DNA of 64,000 nt from CALMFG01 sp963674805 (GCA_963674805.2 CAXXNY010000016.1:62001-126000); one strand, 5' to 3'; numbered from the stretch's first letter, positions 41,915-50,768 are shown. Numbers and translations are program-made. The notes: generated by a model from the letters alone, not told the origin.

Positions 41915-41943
41915 ATTATAGCTTTAATCATTATTTTTGTCAA
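41915..41943 (-). promoter_or_regulatory. Consensus sigma-A promoter of the licT-PTS operon
   Basis: Minus strand perfect TTGACA (41943-41938), 17-nt spacer, perfect TATAAT (41920-41915). The start site would be near 41908, 4 nt before the RAT. Confidence 0.9.
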
Positions 41944-42070
41944 ATACAAATTGATACAGTGCGATTTCCGCTTTTTCTTTCACTAAAATCACATATTTAT
42001 ATTTGTACAATTTTGCGACTTGCCGCCCATAGAATTTAATTACGTGCACGCAAGTAATTCTTCTGCTGAT

Positions 42071-42505
42071 CTAATTAAAAGCCACTCCGGCGGTCAGCAG
42101 GACATAACCAAAAAAAGTGAAGTCTCCCGTCCGGATATACCCCCTGATCTCATCCTCCTGCCCTCCGCTTAAAATCGTCGATTTAAGCGCTAAATGCTCG
42201 CCTGTTTTTTCGGTACACGCTTTGTTTTGGTCTAAAATCATATCCCTGATTTTAGCATAAAATGTTTCGCTTTCTTTCATGGTTTCATTAGAAAATGTCA
42301 TTTCTTCAAAAACGACTTCTTTCAGCAACGTCTCAACCACCATCTCAACTGTTGGCATGTTTTTTGAGAGCGCTAAATCAATCACCCTGACTTTCGGATT
42401 CATCGGCAGCGGAAACCCGCGGTCCACAACTGCAATTCGATCGCCGTGCCCTAACGTCGCCGTTAATTCTGATAAAGCAATATTCATTATTCCTGTTTTT
42501 TTCAT
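42071..42505 (-). CDS. RbsD/FucU-family sugar mutarotase
   Basis: 144 residues. N-terminal MKKTGIMNIALSELTATLGH with GDRIAVVDRGFPLP keeps the catalytic His20 of RbsD. The C-terminal motif, usually PYANIIL, reads FFGYVLL here, so the Tyr and Asn of the active site differ. RbsD interconverts pyranose and furanose forms of ribose. With these changes the sugar may differ. It overlaps the Gfo/Idh gene by 4 bp (ATGA) and is the last gene of the LacI-controlled ABC sugar operon. Confidence 0.88.
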   Translation of the reverse strand: MKKTGIMNIALSELTATLGHGDRIAVVDRGFPLPMNPKVRVIDLALSKNMPTVEMVVETLLKEVVFEEMTFSNETMKESETFYAKIRDMILDQNKACTEKTGEHLALKSTILSGGQEDEIRGYIRTGDFTFFGYVLLTAGVAFN

Positions 42506-43650
42506 AGCCGCACCTCATCTATCGTTACCCATCGCTGTTCTTTATGGCTTTTTAATACCGCGTCAACCAGAAGTGATTTACCATAACCATCCGCAAATGT
42601 CGGGAGTGTCTGACTGCAGCTGCTATTCTTAATGCAGCCATAAAAGTCCGTTACAATATTTTTAACGACATCCGGATACCCTTCCGGGTGCCCTGCCGGT
42701 ACATGCGCAAAATCCATTTCCGGCGTATTCATGGTCATATCGCGCGTAAAAACCGTGGTTTCCGGTGTCCGTTCCCCCACGGACAAGGTATTCGCTGCTT
42801 CGTGGTCCCAGCTGATGCTCTTCTCGGCGCCGTAAATCTCAAGCTGAATCCGGCATTTCTGCCCGGCGCTTACTTGGGAAACCGCAAAAACGCCTTTTGC
42901 TCCGCTGTCGAACCTTACCAGCAGGCCAGCATAGTCTTCTGTATCCATCGGCACGTTTTCAAACGCACCGCTGTTTTTCGTCACATCAAAGGTTTTCACT
43001 TCACCCAGGGGTTTCTTCCTCACTTCATGCAGTGTCATTAAGTCCGCCATCACCGCAACGATCTTCAGCCCGGTTATGTGTTCCGCCAAATCGCATACAT
43101 GCGATCCGATATCAGCCATCGCCCGCGACTCTCCGCCGACAGCCGGGTCCAAACGCCAATTATAGTCAGTATCAAACAACAGCCAATCTTGCAGGTAACT
43201 GGCTTTTATCACATGAACCGCACCAATCGCGTTATCCCCAATCATACGCCGCGCATGCTGTAAGACAGGGTAATAGCGATAATTAAAATTGACAGCGCCG
43301 ATTAATTCTTTTTTACCCAGTTGCTCTGTTAGCTCTTTTGCCTGTTTGGATGTTAAGGCAAGCGGCTTCTCACACAAAACATGCAGCCCTTTATCAATCG
43401 CTGCCAGTGCAATTTCATAGTGCATATGGTTGGGGGTGCAGATATGTACTGCGTCCAAAATTTCATTCTCAATCAATTCACGGTAATCAATATATATATG
43501 CGAAATCCCATATTTCATTTGCGCCTGTTCACATGCCGCTTTATTTGCATCAGCAACCGCGACCACATCAGTCCCAACCCGAAACAGTGCTTCCAAGTGG
43601 ATGTTGCCAATATAACCTAATCCCACTACAGCGGTTTTTAATCTAGCCAT
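42502..43650 (-). CDS. Gfo/Idh/MocA-family oxidoreductase
   Basis: 382 residues. N-terminal Rossmann fold VVGLGYIGNIHLEAL, the family CEKPLAL motif near residue 95 (Lys catalytic), and C-terminal alpha/beta domain with NWRLDPAVGGESRAMADIGSH followed by VCDLAEH (catalytic Asp/His region). It is an NAD(P)-dependent oxidoreductase of sugars, inositols or their derivatives. AGGAG precedes the ATG. It lies between a dehydrogenase and RbsD, after a strong hairpin. Confidence 0.93.
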   Translation of the reverse strand: MARLKTAVVGLGYIGNIHLEALFRVGTDVVAVADANKAACEQAQMKYGISHIYIDYRELIENEILDAVHICTPNHMHYEIALAAIDKGLHVLCEKPLALTSKQAKELTEQLGKKELIGAVNFNYRYYPVLQHARRMIGDNAIGAVHVIKASYLQDWLLFDTDYNWRLDPAVGGESRAMADIGSHVCDLAEHITGLKIVAVMADLMTLHEVRKKPLGEVKTFDVTKNSGAFENVPMDTEDYAGLLVRFDSGAKGVFAVSQVSAGQKCRIQLEIYGAEKSISWDHEAANTLSVGERTPETTVFTRDMTMNTPEMDFAHVPAGHPEGYPDVVKNIVTDFYGCIKNSSCSQTLPTFADGYGKSLLVDAVLKSHKEQRWVTIDEVRL

Positions 43651-43680
43651 TCCGTTTTCTCCTAATACTTGTTATAATAG

Positions 43681-43704
43681 GAAGAGCCGATTGCTCGGCT
43701 CTTC
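43681..43704. other. Intercistronic hairpin
   Basis: Perfect 10-bp stem GAAGAGCCGA/TCGGCTCTTC with a 4-nt loop, 24 bp after the dehydrogenase stop and 31 bp before the Gfo/Idh start. No clear T-run, so attenuation or RNA stabilisation is more likely than termination. Confidence 0.65.
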
Positions 43705-43728
43705 GATTAGTTAATGATCGGATTACTG

Positions 43729-44739
43729 CTACCAGTTGGTGCCGTTTGGGTGTATAAACGCTTTTACGTCCAAACCGTTCTCAAGGTTCGTAAACGCTTT
43801 TTCCCATTCATCTAAACGGTACCTTGCAGTAATGATTGACTCCACATCAAAACATCCTCTGTAGAGCATATCAATCGCTTTTTTCCATGTCTCATGACCG
43901 TTCCAGCTCCATCCACCACTGATATTTAATTGCCCCATTGATACCCTGTCTAGGTTGAGTGTGACGGGTCTCCCCCACATCGCAACCGCGGCAATTCTGC
44001 CGAGTCCTCCAGGACCCTCATTGCATGCCTTAACAATATCAATCGACAACTGTGTACCCGATTCTGTTCCGGCACAATCAGCCACAAAGTCAGCGCCCAC
44101 GCCATTGGTCAGTTCAAAGATCTTTTCCCTGGCACCGTCTTCATAGACTAATATATAGTCTGCTCCGACTTTTCTGCCGACTTCCAGCCTTTGTTTGTCA
44201 CTTTTTTTGCCAATCAGAGCGACCGCTTTTGCGCCGCGCATTTTCGCAAACTGAACAGCTAAGATTCCCATCGGTCCAGGGCCAACAACAGCCACGAAAT
44301 CGCCCGCCAGAATATTGTTCCGTTCCTGCAAACAATGTATGGTCGCAACAACAGGCTCTGTTAGTGCAGCTGCGTCCAGCGACATATCAGGCGGACAAAC
44401 GAACACAACGCTTTCCGGTATACGCATATACTCCGCGTATGACCCGTCTTGTTCAACGCCAAGCCAGCCGCCAGGCGCTTCGATATCAGCAACAATCTTG
44501 TCACCCACTTTGACGCCCGTTACTTCCGAGCCGGCTTCGACAACAATACCCGAGTATTCGTGGCCCAGTGTTACAGGAGCATCATAAAAGTGAACGTCGT
44601 CTCGTATATTCAGGTCACTCCCGCAGACACCGGCTGCCCAGACTTTCATCAGCACATCTTTCGAGCCGATTTCCGGCTTTGGCACTTCTACCAGCTGTAC
44701 ATTGCCTTTCCCACGTTTCATCTTCCTTACAGCTTGCAT
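43729..44739 (-). CDS. MDR zinc-type dehydrogenase lacking the structural-zinc cysteines
   Basis: 336 residues from ATG 44739, which is 9 nt from AGGAG; the ATG at 44748 abuts that site. Catalytic-zinc features VCGSDLNI and GHEYSGIV are present, as are NAD-binding VVGPGPMGILAVQFAK. The lobe that normally holds four Cys (CxxCxxC...C) reads ADIEAPGGWLGVEQDGSYAE, with none. So only the catalytic zinc site is expected. It follows the sugar-binding lipoprotein gene and likely oxidises the imported sugar or polyol. Confidence 0.88.
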   Translation of the reverse strand: MQAVRKMKRGKGNVQLVEVPKPEIGSKDVLMKVWAAGVCGSDLNIRDDVHFYDAPVTLGHEYSGIVVEAGSEVTGVKVGDKIVADIEAPGGWLGVEQDGSYAEYMRIPESVVFVCPPDMSLDAAALTEPVVATIHCLQERNNILAGDFVAVVGPGPMGILAVQFAKMRGAKAVALIGKKSDKQRLEVGRKVGADYILVYEDGAREKIFELTNGVGADFVADCAGTESGTQLSIDIVKACNEGPGGLGRIAAVAMWGRPVTLNLDRVSMGQLNISGGWSWNGHETWKKAIDMLYRGCFDVESIITARYRLDEWEKAFTNLENGLDVKAFIHPNGTNW

Positions 44740-44754
44740 TAATCTCATCTCCTA

Positions 44755-45756
44755 CTAATTAATATCGTCCTTTGTCATTAGGATTGTCTCAACGCGTACA
44801 TCGACCGGAATTTCATTCCCTTTGATTAATTCAAGCGCCAGTTCAATCGCTTTTGCAGCCTGCGCATCCTGATTCTGATATACCGTCGCTAATGCCAGTC
44901 CGTCTTTAACATTCTGGATCGCCTGGTCTTCAGCATCAATACTTGATACGATGATATCACCAGTTTTTCCTGCCGCATCAATCGCCTGCAGCGCTCCAAA
45001 CGACATCATATCGTTTGCACAGAACAGACCGTTAATATCCGGGTTCGCCTGCAGCATATTTGTGAAAACATCCAATGCTTCTTCCGCTGCCCAGTTCGCT
45101 GTCTGTGACGCAACGATTTCGATTCCCGGTGCTTCATTAAACGCTTTTTCTGCACCAGCTTTTCTCTTCTGAGCGTTGTCAGCAGACTGGATACCTTCCA
45201 GAATTGCAACCTTGCCTTCGCCGCCCAGCGCGTCCACGATTGCTTTCGCTGCATTGTATGCGCTCACTTCGTCGTCTACGCCGACATAAGTAATCGGATC
45301 AATACCGGCTTCCGCCATCGCTTCGTCATCCAGCTTGTTGTCTACATTAATAACAGGGATGCCAGCTTTCACTGCTTCTGCCAATACCGGAACCAATTCT
45401 TTTGAGCCGATCGGTGCAATACAAATCGCATCAACCTGTTTTGCAATCATATCCTGAACAATCGCAATCTGCTGCTCAACAGCTGTTTGTTCCTGTGCGG
45501 CTGCATGAAGCAATTCAACACCATTCTCATCAGCGGCTTTTTGCGCACCTTCAACCATAACTTTGAAGTACGGATTCATTACTTTGGTAATGAATGCAAT
45601 TCTCAACGGCGCTTCTTCAGCGACCGTTTCTTCAGTTGCGCTTTCAGCTGCGGTGTCTTTTACCGGTTCTTCAGCTGCCTTGCCGGCACATCCCGTAAAT
45701 AAAGAGACCACCATGACCAACGCAAGCATTAAAACCAATCCTTTTCTTGCTTTCAT
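44755..45756 (-). CDS. Ribose-type ABC transporter substrate-binding lipoprotein
   Basis: 333 residues from ATG 45756 (GGAGG 7 nt upstream; the longer reading frame has no ribosome-binding site and overlaps the permease). Lipoprotein signal with lipobox LFTGC near residue 25, Glu/Ala linker, then the RbsB-like fold: RIAFITKVMNPYFKVMVEGA, AICIAPIGSKELVPVL, NVDNKLD, ICNDMMSFGA-like FCANDMMSFGALQAID. Normal family length, unlike the 403-residue homologue at 15 kb. Confidence 0.93.
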   Translation of the reverse strand: MKARKGLVLMLALVMVVSLFTGCAGKAAEEPVKDTAAESATEETVAEEAPLRIAFITKVMNPYFKVMVEGAQKAADENGVELLHAAAQEQTAVEQQIAIVQDMIAKQVDAICIAPIGSKELVPVLAEAVKAGIPVINVDNKLDDEAMAEAGIDPITYVGVDDEVSAYNAAKAIVDALGGEGKVAILEGIQSADNAQKRKAGAEKAFNEAPGIEIVASQTANWAAEEALDVFTNMLQANPDINGLFCANDMMSFGALQAIDAAGKTGDIIVSSIDAEDQAIQNVKDGLALATVYQNQDAQAAKAIELALELIKGNEIPVDVRVETILMTKDDIN

Positions 45757-45808
45757 CTTCTTACCTCCGTTTTTTTTATAGACGGCATTCGCCGTCAAAC
45801 TTATATTC

Positions 45809-46786
45809 TCAGGCAATATCCAGCCATTTTTGTCTCGCCTTATCATAGAATACAGCAACAACGATAATAGCCCCGATGACTAACAGCTGCAGGTTTGTGG
45901 ATGCGTTGAGCATATTCAGGCCATTGCGTATCATCCCCATCAGCAACGCCCCCATCAAAGTCCCGGTCACTTTTCCTTCTCCGCCGTTAATGCTTGTGCC
46001 GCCGATAATAACCGCACCAATTGCATCCAGCTCGTAACCGCTTCCCGCCAGCGGCTGCGCAACATTCAGCCGTCCAAGTAAGATCACCGCCGAGACCGCG
46101 CACATGACGCCGCCGATCACATATGCCGCGACCTCTGTAATCACGGTGTTGACACCGGAAAGACGCAGCGTTTCGCGGTTGCCGCCCAACGCATAAATAT
46201 AGCGACCAAACTTTGTATATTTCAGTATAAATGAAGCGATGATAATAAAAGCCAGGGCAATCACAACCGGAACCGGTATGATCTGCAGGATTTTCCCGCC
46301 GCCCAACCAGGTTAGCACTTTCGGGAATACCGATATCGTTTCATTATTCGTTACAATATATGCCATACCACGCGCCATGCTCATCATGCCAAAAGTCATG
46401 ATAAACGCCGGTACGTTCCATTTCGAGATAATAATTCCGTTAATAAAGCCGACAATTCCGCCGACAATCACACAAACCAATATCGGTATCACAACCGCCA
46501 GCAGAAAGTAATTCATCGGTGACAGCAGCATGGCATCAAAGAACTTATGAACTGATGCAAGCGTAACGATACAGAGGGCAACGATGGATCCAACCGACAA
46601 ATCAATCCCGCCTGTAAGAATCACAAAGGTCATACCCACGCCGACAATACTGGTAATAGAAACCTGTAATAATATATTAATCAGATTTGTCACCGTCAGA
46701 AAATAGGGTGACGATAAAATCAATAACAAAAATACAACAACCAAGACCATCGCGATGCCCAGCTTGGCAACAAACTTCTTAACCAT
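45809..46786 (-). CDS. Ribose-type ABC transporter permease
   Basis: 325 residues, about 8-10 helices. GMTFVILTGGIDLSVGSIVA, NGIIISKWNVPAFIMTFGMM, LGGNRETLRLSGVN and GTSINGGEGKVTGTLMGALL are RbsC signatures. GGAGGG in the end of the upstream ATPase gene serves as its ribosome-binding site, and the genes abut. It carries the sugar bound by the lipoprotein encoded next. Confidence 0.94.
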   Translation of the reverse strand: MVKKFVAKLGIAMVLVVVFLLLILSSPYFLTVTNLINILLQVSITSIVGVGMTFVILTGGIDLSVGSIVALCIVTLASVHKFFDAMLLSPMNYFLLAVVIPILVCVIVGGIVGFINGIIISKWNVPAFIMTFGMMSMARGMAYIVTNNETISVFPKVLTWLGGGKILQIIPVPVVIALAFIIIASFILKYTKFGRYIYALGGNRETLRLSGVNTVITEVAAYVIGGVMCAVSAVILLGRLNVAQPLAGSGYELDAIGAVIIGGTSINGGEGKVTGTLMGALLMGMIRNGLNMLNASTNLQLLVIGAIIVVAVFYDKARQKWLDIA

Positions 46787-48286
46787 TTAAAAACCCTCCA
46801 GCATAAGTTTCATTATAGATTCTTGGGATACCACTTCGGCATTCTCTAACTCGCCCGTCAAATAGCCATTACTGAGCACAATAATGCGGTCGCTCATTTT
46901 GAGCAGCTCAGGCAACTCTGAAGAAATCATGATGACTGATTTGCCCTGTTCAGATAAGGCTTCCATAATCCGATATATCTCCTGTTTTGCACCAACATCA
47001 ATCCCCCGTGTCGGTTCATCAAATATAAAGACCTCTGAGTCGCAAAGCAGCCATTTGCCGATAACCACTTTCTGCTGATTACCGCCGCTCAAGAACTTTG
47101 CTCTTTTATTGACCGAGGTTGTAGCGACCTGTAACTCCTGAACAGACTGTTCGGCAACTGCGCGCTCTTTTCTCAAATTGATTTTCTTGTTCCTGATGAC
47201 TTCGTCTATGCTCGCAAGTGTAATATTCTGAGCGATCGGCATATTCAGTACGAGTCCCTCGCGTTTCCGGTCTTCGCTGAGATATGAAATGCCGGAGCGT
47301 ACCGCTTTAACCGTGTTTCTAAATTTAACAGGCTCGCCCTTATAAGAGACACTGCCGCTTTCTGCCCGCTCCGCACCAAAAATCAGCTTCATTAGCTCCG
47401 ACCGGCCGGCGCCGACAAGCCCCGCAAATCCCAGGATTTCACCTTTCTTAAGTTCAAAGCTGACGTCCTTGACTTTATTCTTCCACGAAAGGTTTTTAAC
47501 ACTTAAAATCACTTCGTCGCTTATTACACGCTTCCGCTTTTCTGTCGTTTCCAGCGATCTTCCCACCATCAATGTAATCAGTTTTTCAATTTCCACATCT
47601 TTCATCTCAAGCGTGTCAATATATTTCCCGTCCCTTAATACGGTAACGCGGTCTACAATTTCTTTCAGTTCCTGCAGGCGGTGGGATATATATATAATTG
47701 CGACGCCTTCATTCTTTAATTCCCGAATAATCCTGAATAATTCCTGCGTATCTTTCTCGGTAATCGAAGAGGTCGGCTCATCCATGATGATAATTTTATT
47801 TTTATGCAGCAGCGACTTTGCAATCTCAACCATTTGCTGCTGGGCGGTGCTAAAATTCTTAACCGGAGCATTCAAATTCATTTTAACCTTCAGCCGGTCT
47901 AATACCGCTTTGGTCTGGCGCTTCATTTCTGTTATATTAAGTATTTTGGATTGTCCGATATGAATTTCTTCGCCCAGAAAAATGTTTTCGACCGCATTCA
48001 TCGTGGACACTAAATTCATTTCCTGATAAATAGTCGCGATTTTCAAATTCTTGGCATCATGCGAAGAATTGATTTCAACAGGTTCACCATCATAGTAGAT
48101 TTGCCCCTCATCTTTCGCGTATGCGCCGCTGATCATTTTGATAAAGGTCGATTTCCCTGCCCCGTTTTCCCCAAGCAGGCAATGCACCTCTCCTTTTCTT
48201 AATTCAAAGGAGACATGGTCCACCGCAACCACTCCTGGGAAACGCTTTGTCAGATTCTCAACACGTAAAATTACCTCTCCGCTCAT
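46787..48286 (-). CDS. Ribose-type ABC transporter ATP-binding protein (fused two-NBD)
   Basis: 499 residues from ATG 48286 (GAGG upstream; the longer frame runs through the promoter). First domain: Walker A GENGAGKSTFIKM, IIIMDEPTSSITEKD. Second: degenerate Walker A GLVGAGRSELMKLIFG, then LSGGNQQKVVIGKWLL and FIFDEPTRGIDVGAKQ. This is the RbsA/MglA layout. First gene of the sugar operon, divergent from the LacI gene, with an operator-like repeat over the start site. Confidence 0.94.
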   Translation of the reverse strand: MSGEVILRVENLTKRFPGVVAVDHVSFELRKGEVHCLLGENGAGKSTFIKMISGAYAKDEGQIYYDGEPVEINSSHDAKNLKIATIYQEMNLVSTMNAVENIFLGEEIHIGQSKILNITEMKRQTKAVLDRLKVKMNLNAPVKNFSTAQQQMVEIAKSLLHKNKIIIMDEPTSSITEKDTQELFRIIRELKNEGVAIIYISHRLQELKEIVDRVTVLRDGKYIDTLEMKDVEIEKLITLMVGRSLETTEKRKRVISDEVILSVKNLSWKNKVKDVSFELKKGEILGFAGLVGAGRSELMKLIFGAERAESGSVSYKGEPVKFRNTVKAVRSGISYLSEDRKREGLVLNMPIAQNITLASIDEVIRNKKINLRKERAVAEQSVQELQVATTSVNKRAKFLSGGNQQKVVIGKWLLCDSEVFIFDEPTRGIDVGAKQEIYRIMEALSEQGKSVIMISSELPELLKMSDRIIVLSNGYLTGELENAEVVSQESIMKLMLEGF

Positions 48287-48306
48287 ATAAACCTCATTAC
48301 TAAATA

Positions 48307-48330
48307 CTAAATATTTACTTAATTGTTTAG
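48307..48330. promoter_or_regulatory. Candidate LacI operator at the ABC sugar operon start site
   Basis: CTAAA at 48307-48311 and TTTAG at 48326-48330 form an imperfect dyad resembling the more perfect one at 48455-48481. It lies just downstream of the -10 and would block initiation. Confidence 0.5.
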
Positions 48331-48334
48331 CATA

Positions 48335-48362
48335 ATTATATCTCATTTCTTCTCAAAGTCAA
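48335..48362 (-). promoter_or_regulatory. Predicted sigma-A promoter of the ABC sugar operon
   Basis: Minus strand TTGACT (48362-48357), 16-nt spacer, perfect TATAAT (48340-48335), about 50 bp before the ATPase ATG. Confidence 0.75.
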
Positions 48363-48443
48363 TTATTTTCTTTAAAAAAACAGCTATTTTACGGATTTCT
48401 TAGAGAAAAACACATAAAATCTCCTATATTTTTGAAAAAAACC

Positions 48444-48472
48444 TTGCTTTCTGGACTAAACAAACTTATAAT
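48444..48472 (+). promoter_or_regulatory. Predicted sigma-A promoter of the LacI-family gene
   Basis: TTGCTT (48444-48449), 17-nt spacer, perfect TATAAT (48467-48472), 28 bp before ATG 48500. Confidence 0.75.
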
Positions 48473-48481
48473 GTGTTTAGT
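48455..48481. promoter_or_regulatory. Candidate LacI operator over the regulator's own -10
   Basis: Perfect 8-bp inverted repeat ACTAAACA (48455-48462)/TGTTTAGT (48474-48481) with an 11-nt spacer, spanning the -10 box, which suggests autoregulation. Confidence 0.65.
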
Positions 48482-48499
48482 AGCAAGGAGAAAAAAGTT

Positions 48500-49519
48500 A
48501 TGATTACGATTGAAATGATTGCAAAAAAAGCCGGCGTATCCAAAACAGCTGTTTCCTTTGCGTTAAATAACAAACCCGGCATCAGCGAAGAGACCCGGAA
48601 CCGTATTTTGAGGATTGCGCGCAGCGAAGGCTACTTTGATAAACCCGTATCTGATGCGGCAAAGTCAAAAAACATTCTCCTGCTGATGTGCTCGCGGACC
48701 AATATTACAACGTTGGACAGGACGACCGCGCCGTTTTATTCCGAGCTGATCAGCGAGGTTGAAAAAAGCGCCGACGAAGCCGGCTATCACCTGTTATTAA
48801 AATCTTTAAAAATAGAGGACGGCAAGGAAATTGCTCCTGTGTTCTCGTCGCTGTTAAATGATCTGGCAGGCGTTTTAGTAATCGCTACTGATATTTTACC
48901 CGAAGATGTAAAAATATTTGCGGGATTATCCCCTCATATTGTCCTTCTCGATTCCCTGTTTGCGACAATCAATGTCAACTGTGTCGTGATGGATAATTAC
49001 ATGGGCGGGTATATTGCGGCGGAACATCTTGCTCAGTTAAACCACAAAAAAATCGGCTATGTCGAATCCTGCCATCGTGTTTATAATTTCGACAGCAGAA
49101 AGCAGGGCTTCCTGGCCGGACTTAATCAGCACGGGCTGAAACTTGACCCCGCGCACCAATATTGTACAACGCCTATTATCGATATTGCGAAACGTGAATT
49201 GTCGGAACGTATTAATCCTGCTGATATGCCAACAGCATTCTTTGCGGAAAATGATTACCTTGCCATCGGCTTAATGGAAGGCCTTTCAAAACTGGGATTG
49301 AACCTTCCGGCTGACGCATCGGTCATTGGCTTTGATGATATTGAACTCGCCTCATTTGTTACACCCAAACTCACAACCATTCGCGTATTTAAGAGTCAAA
49401 TGGCCAGAGCGGCGATTCAAAAATTGATTAACCAGATCAACAATGATATTGCGATTGCCGCAAAAGAAATTGTCTCTATTGATTTAATCAAACGCGGCTC
49501 CTGCATTTATAACCCTTAG
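48500..49519 (+). CDS. LacI-family transcriptional regulator
   Basis: 339 residues from ATG 48500 (AAGGAG upstream; an earlier in-frame ATG at 48473 lies in the promoter and is rejected). N-terminal HTH MITIEMIAKKAGVSKTAVSF followed by ALNNKPGISEETRNRI, hinge, then a periplasmic-binding-type effector domain (VIGFDDIELASFVTPKLTTI). Divergent from the ribose-type ABC operon and likely its repressor, with the transported sugar or a derivative as inducer. Two matching dyads lie in the shared intergenic region. Confidence 0.94.
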   Translation: MITIEMIAKKAGVSKTAVSFALNNKPGISEETRNRILRIARSEGYFDKPVSDAAKSKNILLLMCSRTNITTLDRTTAPFYSELISEVEKSADEAGYHLLLKSLKIEDGKEIAPVFSSLLNDLAGVLVIATDILPEDVKIFAGLSPHIVLLDSLFATINVNCVVMDNYMGGYIAAEHLAQLNHKKIGYVESCHRVYNFDSRKQGFLAGLNQHGLKLDPAHQYCTTPIIDIAKRELSERINPADMPTAFFAENDYLAIGLMEGLSKLGLNLPADASVIGFDDIELASFVTPKLTTIRVFKSQMARAAIQKLINQINNDIAIAAKEIVSIDLIKRGSCIYNP

Positions 49520-49559
49520 AGATATACGCATTACTCAAGTATGATGAACGCTTTCCATT

Positions 49560-49612
49560 AAAAAAGCTCCGCACAGTATCATTTTTGATCATACCGCGCA
49601 GAGCCTTTTAAA
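49560..49612 (-). terminator. Shared hairpin terminator between LacI and aldo/keto reductase genes
   Basis: Long imperfect hairpin from AAAAAGCTCCGCA to GCGCAGAGCCTTTT. On the minus strand it is followed by T6, and on the plus strand by T4, so it may act in both directions. Confidence 0.7.
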
Positions 49613-49689
49613 CTGCTATTTTGATTTTTTTACACCCACGACTGCTCTTCCCCAGGCTGCGGGACGCGTGCTTAATTCACCTTCAAAAG

Positions 49690-50604
49690 CTAATCATCGC
49701 TGCGCCTTGAACCGATCACCGACTTAAGCATTGAACCCAGGTTGATTTTCCCGCCGAAAACAGGCATCATACTTGCATTGCCGTAGTCCTTGATTCGTTC
49801 GATGTTTTTCAAGGTCTCCATATCTTCATCCGAAATCATAAAATCAACTTCGGCGTTGCTTTTCATGTGCTCCGGATTAGCTGTCTTTGGCAAAGGAAGA
49901 AGCCCAAGCTGTAAGTCATAGCGAATACTCAATTGCGGTATTGAAGCATTATATTTCTTCGCTGTCAGTGCCACTGCATTGTTCTTCAAAAGCTCTCCGT
50001 GCGCAATCGGCGAATAGGCTTCAACCAGAATGCCTTTTTCTTGGGAGTACTGAATCAACTCCAGCGGTGTATTGCTGATATGCGCCAAAATCTGATTGAC
50101 CATCGGTTTTACAGTACACGAGCCAAGGATGTTATCAATATCCTGTTTTTCAAAATTTGATAGGCCGATTGCCTTTAGTTTTCCAGCCTCATATGCTTCC
50201 TCAAGCGCTTTCCATGCTTCGCAGTTTCCTTCAAAATACCGCTCATCGCCGCCAAATTTCATCCATGGCTGCGGGCTGTGAATAATCATCATATCAATAT
50301 AATCCAAGCCCATTACCTTTAGCGATTTATCAATCAATGCCGCCGCTTTTTTATAAGTCTTTGCTTCTGCGGCGAGTTTGGTCGTTACAAACAAGTCCTC
50401 ACGCTTCACGCCGCACGTTCTGATGGCTTCACCCACACCGCCTTCATTCTGATATGCTTGTGCCGTATCAATATGCCTATACCCGGCCGTAACAGCATCT
50501 TTAACAGCCTTTACCACATTATTATTGCTGATCATCCATGTCCCGAGACCCAGCTTCGGGATCTCCACGCCATTCGACAGCGTATACTTTTCATCTAAAA
50601 TCAT
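49690..50604 (-). CDS. Aldo/keto reductase (2,5-diketogluconate reductase-like)
   Basis: 304 residues: LSNGVEIPKLGLGTWMISNN, RHIDTAQAYQNEGGVGEA (catalytic Asp and Tyr), FVTTKLAAEA (Lys), MMIIHSPQP (His), IGLSNFEKQDI. An NADPH-dependent carbonyl reductase. ATG 50604 or the GTG just before it (7 nt from GGAG) could be the start. A MerR-type promoter with a 19-nt spacer lies 135-165 bp upstream, and the MerR gene is divergent. A paralogue lies at 51.4 kb. A role in reactive-aldehyde detoxification is likely. Confidence 0.93.
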   Translation of the reverse strand: MILDEKYTLSNGVEIPKLGLGTWMISNNNVVKAVKDAVTAGYRHIDTAQAYQNEGGVGEAIRTCGVKREDLFVTTKLAAEAKTYKKAAALIDKSLKVMGLDYIDMMIIHSPQPWMKFGGDERYFEGNCEAWKALEEAYEAGKLKAIGLSNFEKQDIDNILGSCTVKPMVNQILAHISNTPLELIQYSQEKGILVEAYSPIAHGELLKNNAVALTAKKYNASIPQLSIRYDLQLGLLPLPKTANPEHMKSNAEVDFMISDEDMETLKNIERIKDYGNASMMPVFGGKINLGSMLKSVIGSRRSDD

Positions 50605-50737
50605 CACAATTCGTCTCCTTCTTTATTTTATAAACTAAACTATATGAGTATAATCATCATTCCTATTTCTGTATATCACCTTTCGTCTGTTACCATCTTG
50701 GTAAGGCATAAATTGCCCTTGCCTTTTCTACACCCTA

Positions 50738-50768
50738 ATGATAACATTAAACTTAAGTTTAAAGTCAA
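50738..50768 (-). promoter_or_regulatory. MerR-type promoter of the aldo/keto reductase gene with operator dyad
   Basis: Minus strand TTGACT (50768-50763), a 19-nt spacer and TATCAT (50743-50738). The spacer holds a perfect 16-bp palindrome TTAAACTTAAGTTTAA (50747-50762). An over-long spacer with a central dyad is the hallmark of MerR-activated promoters. Confidence 0.85.
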
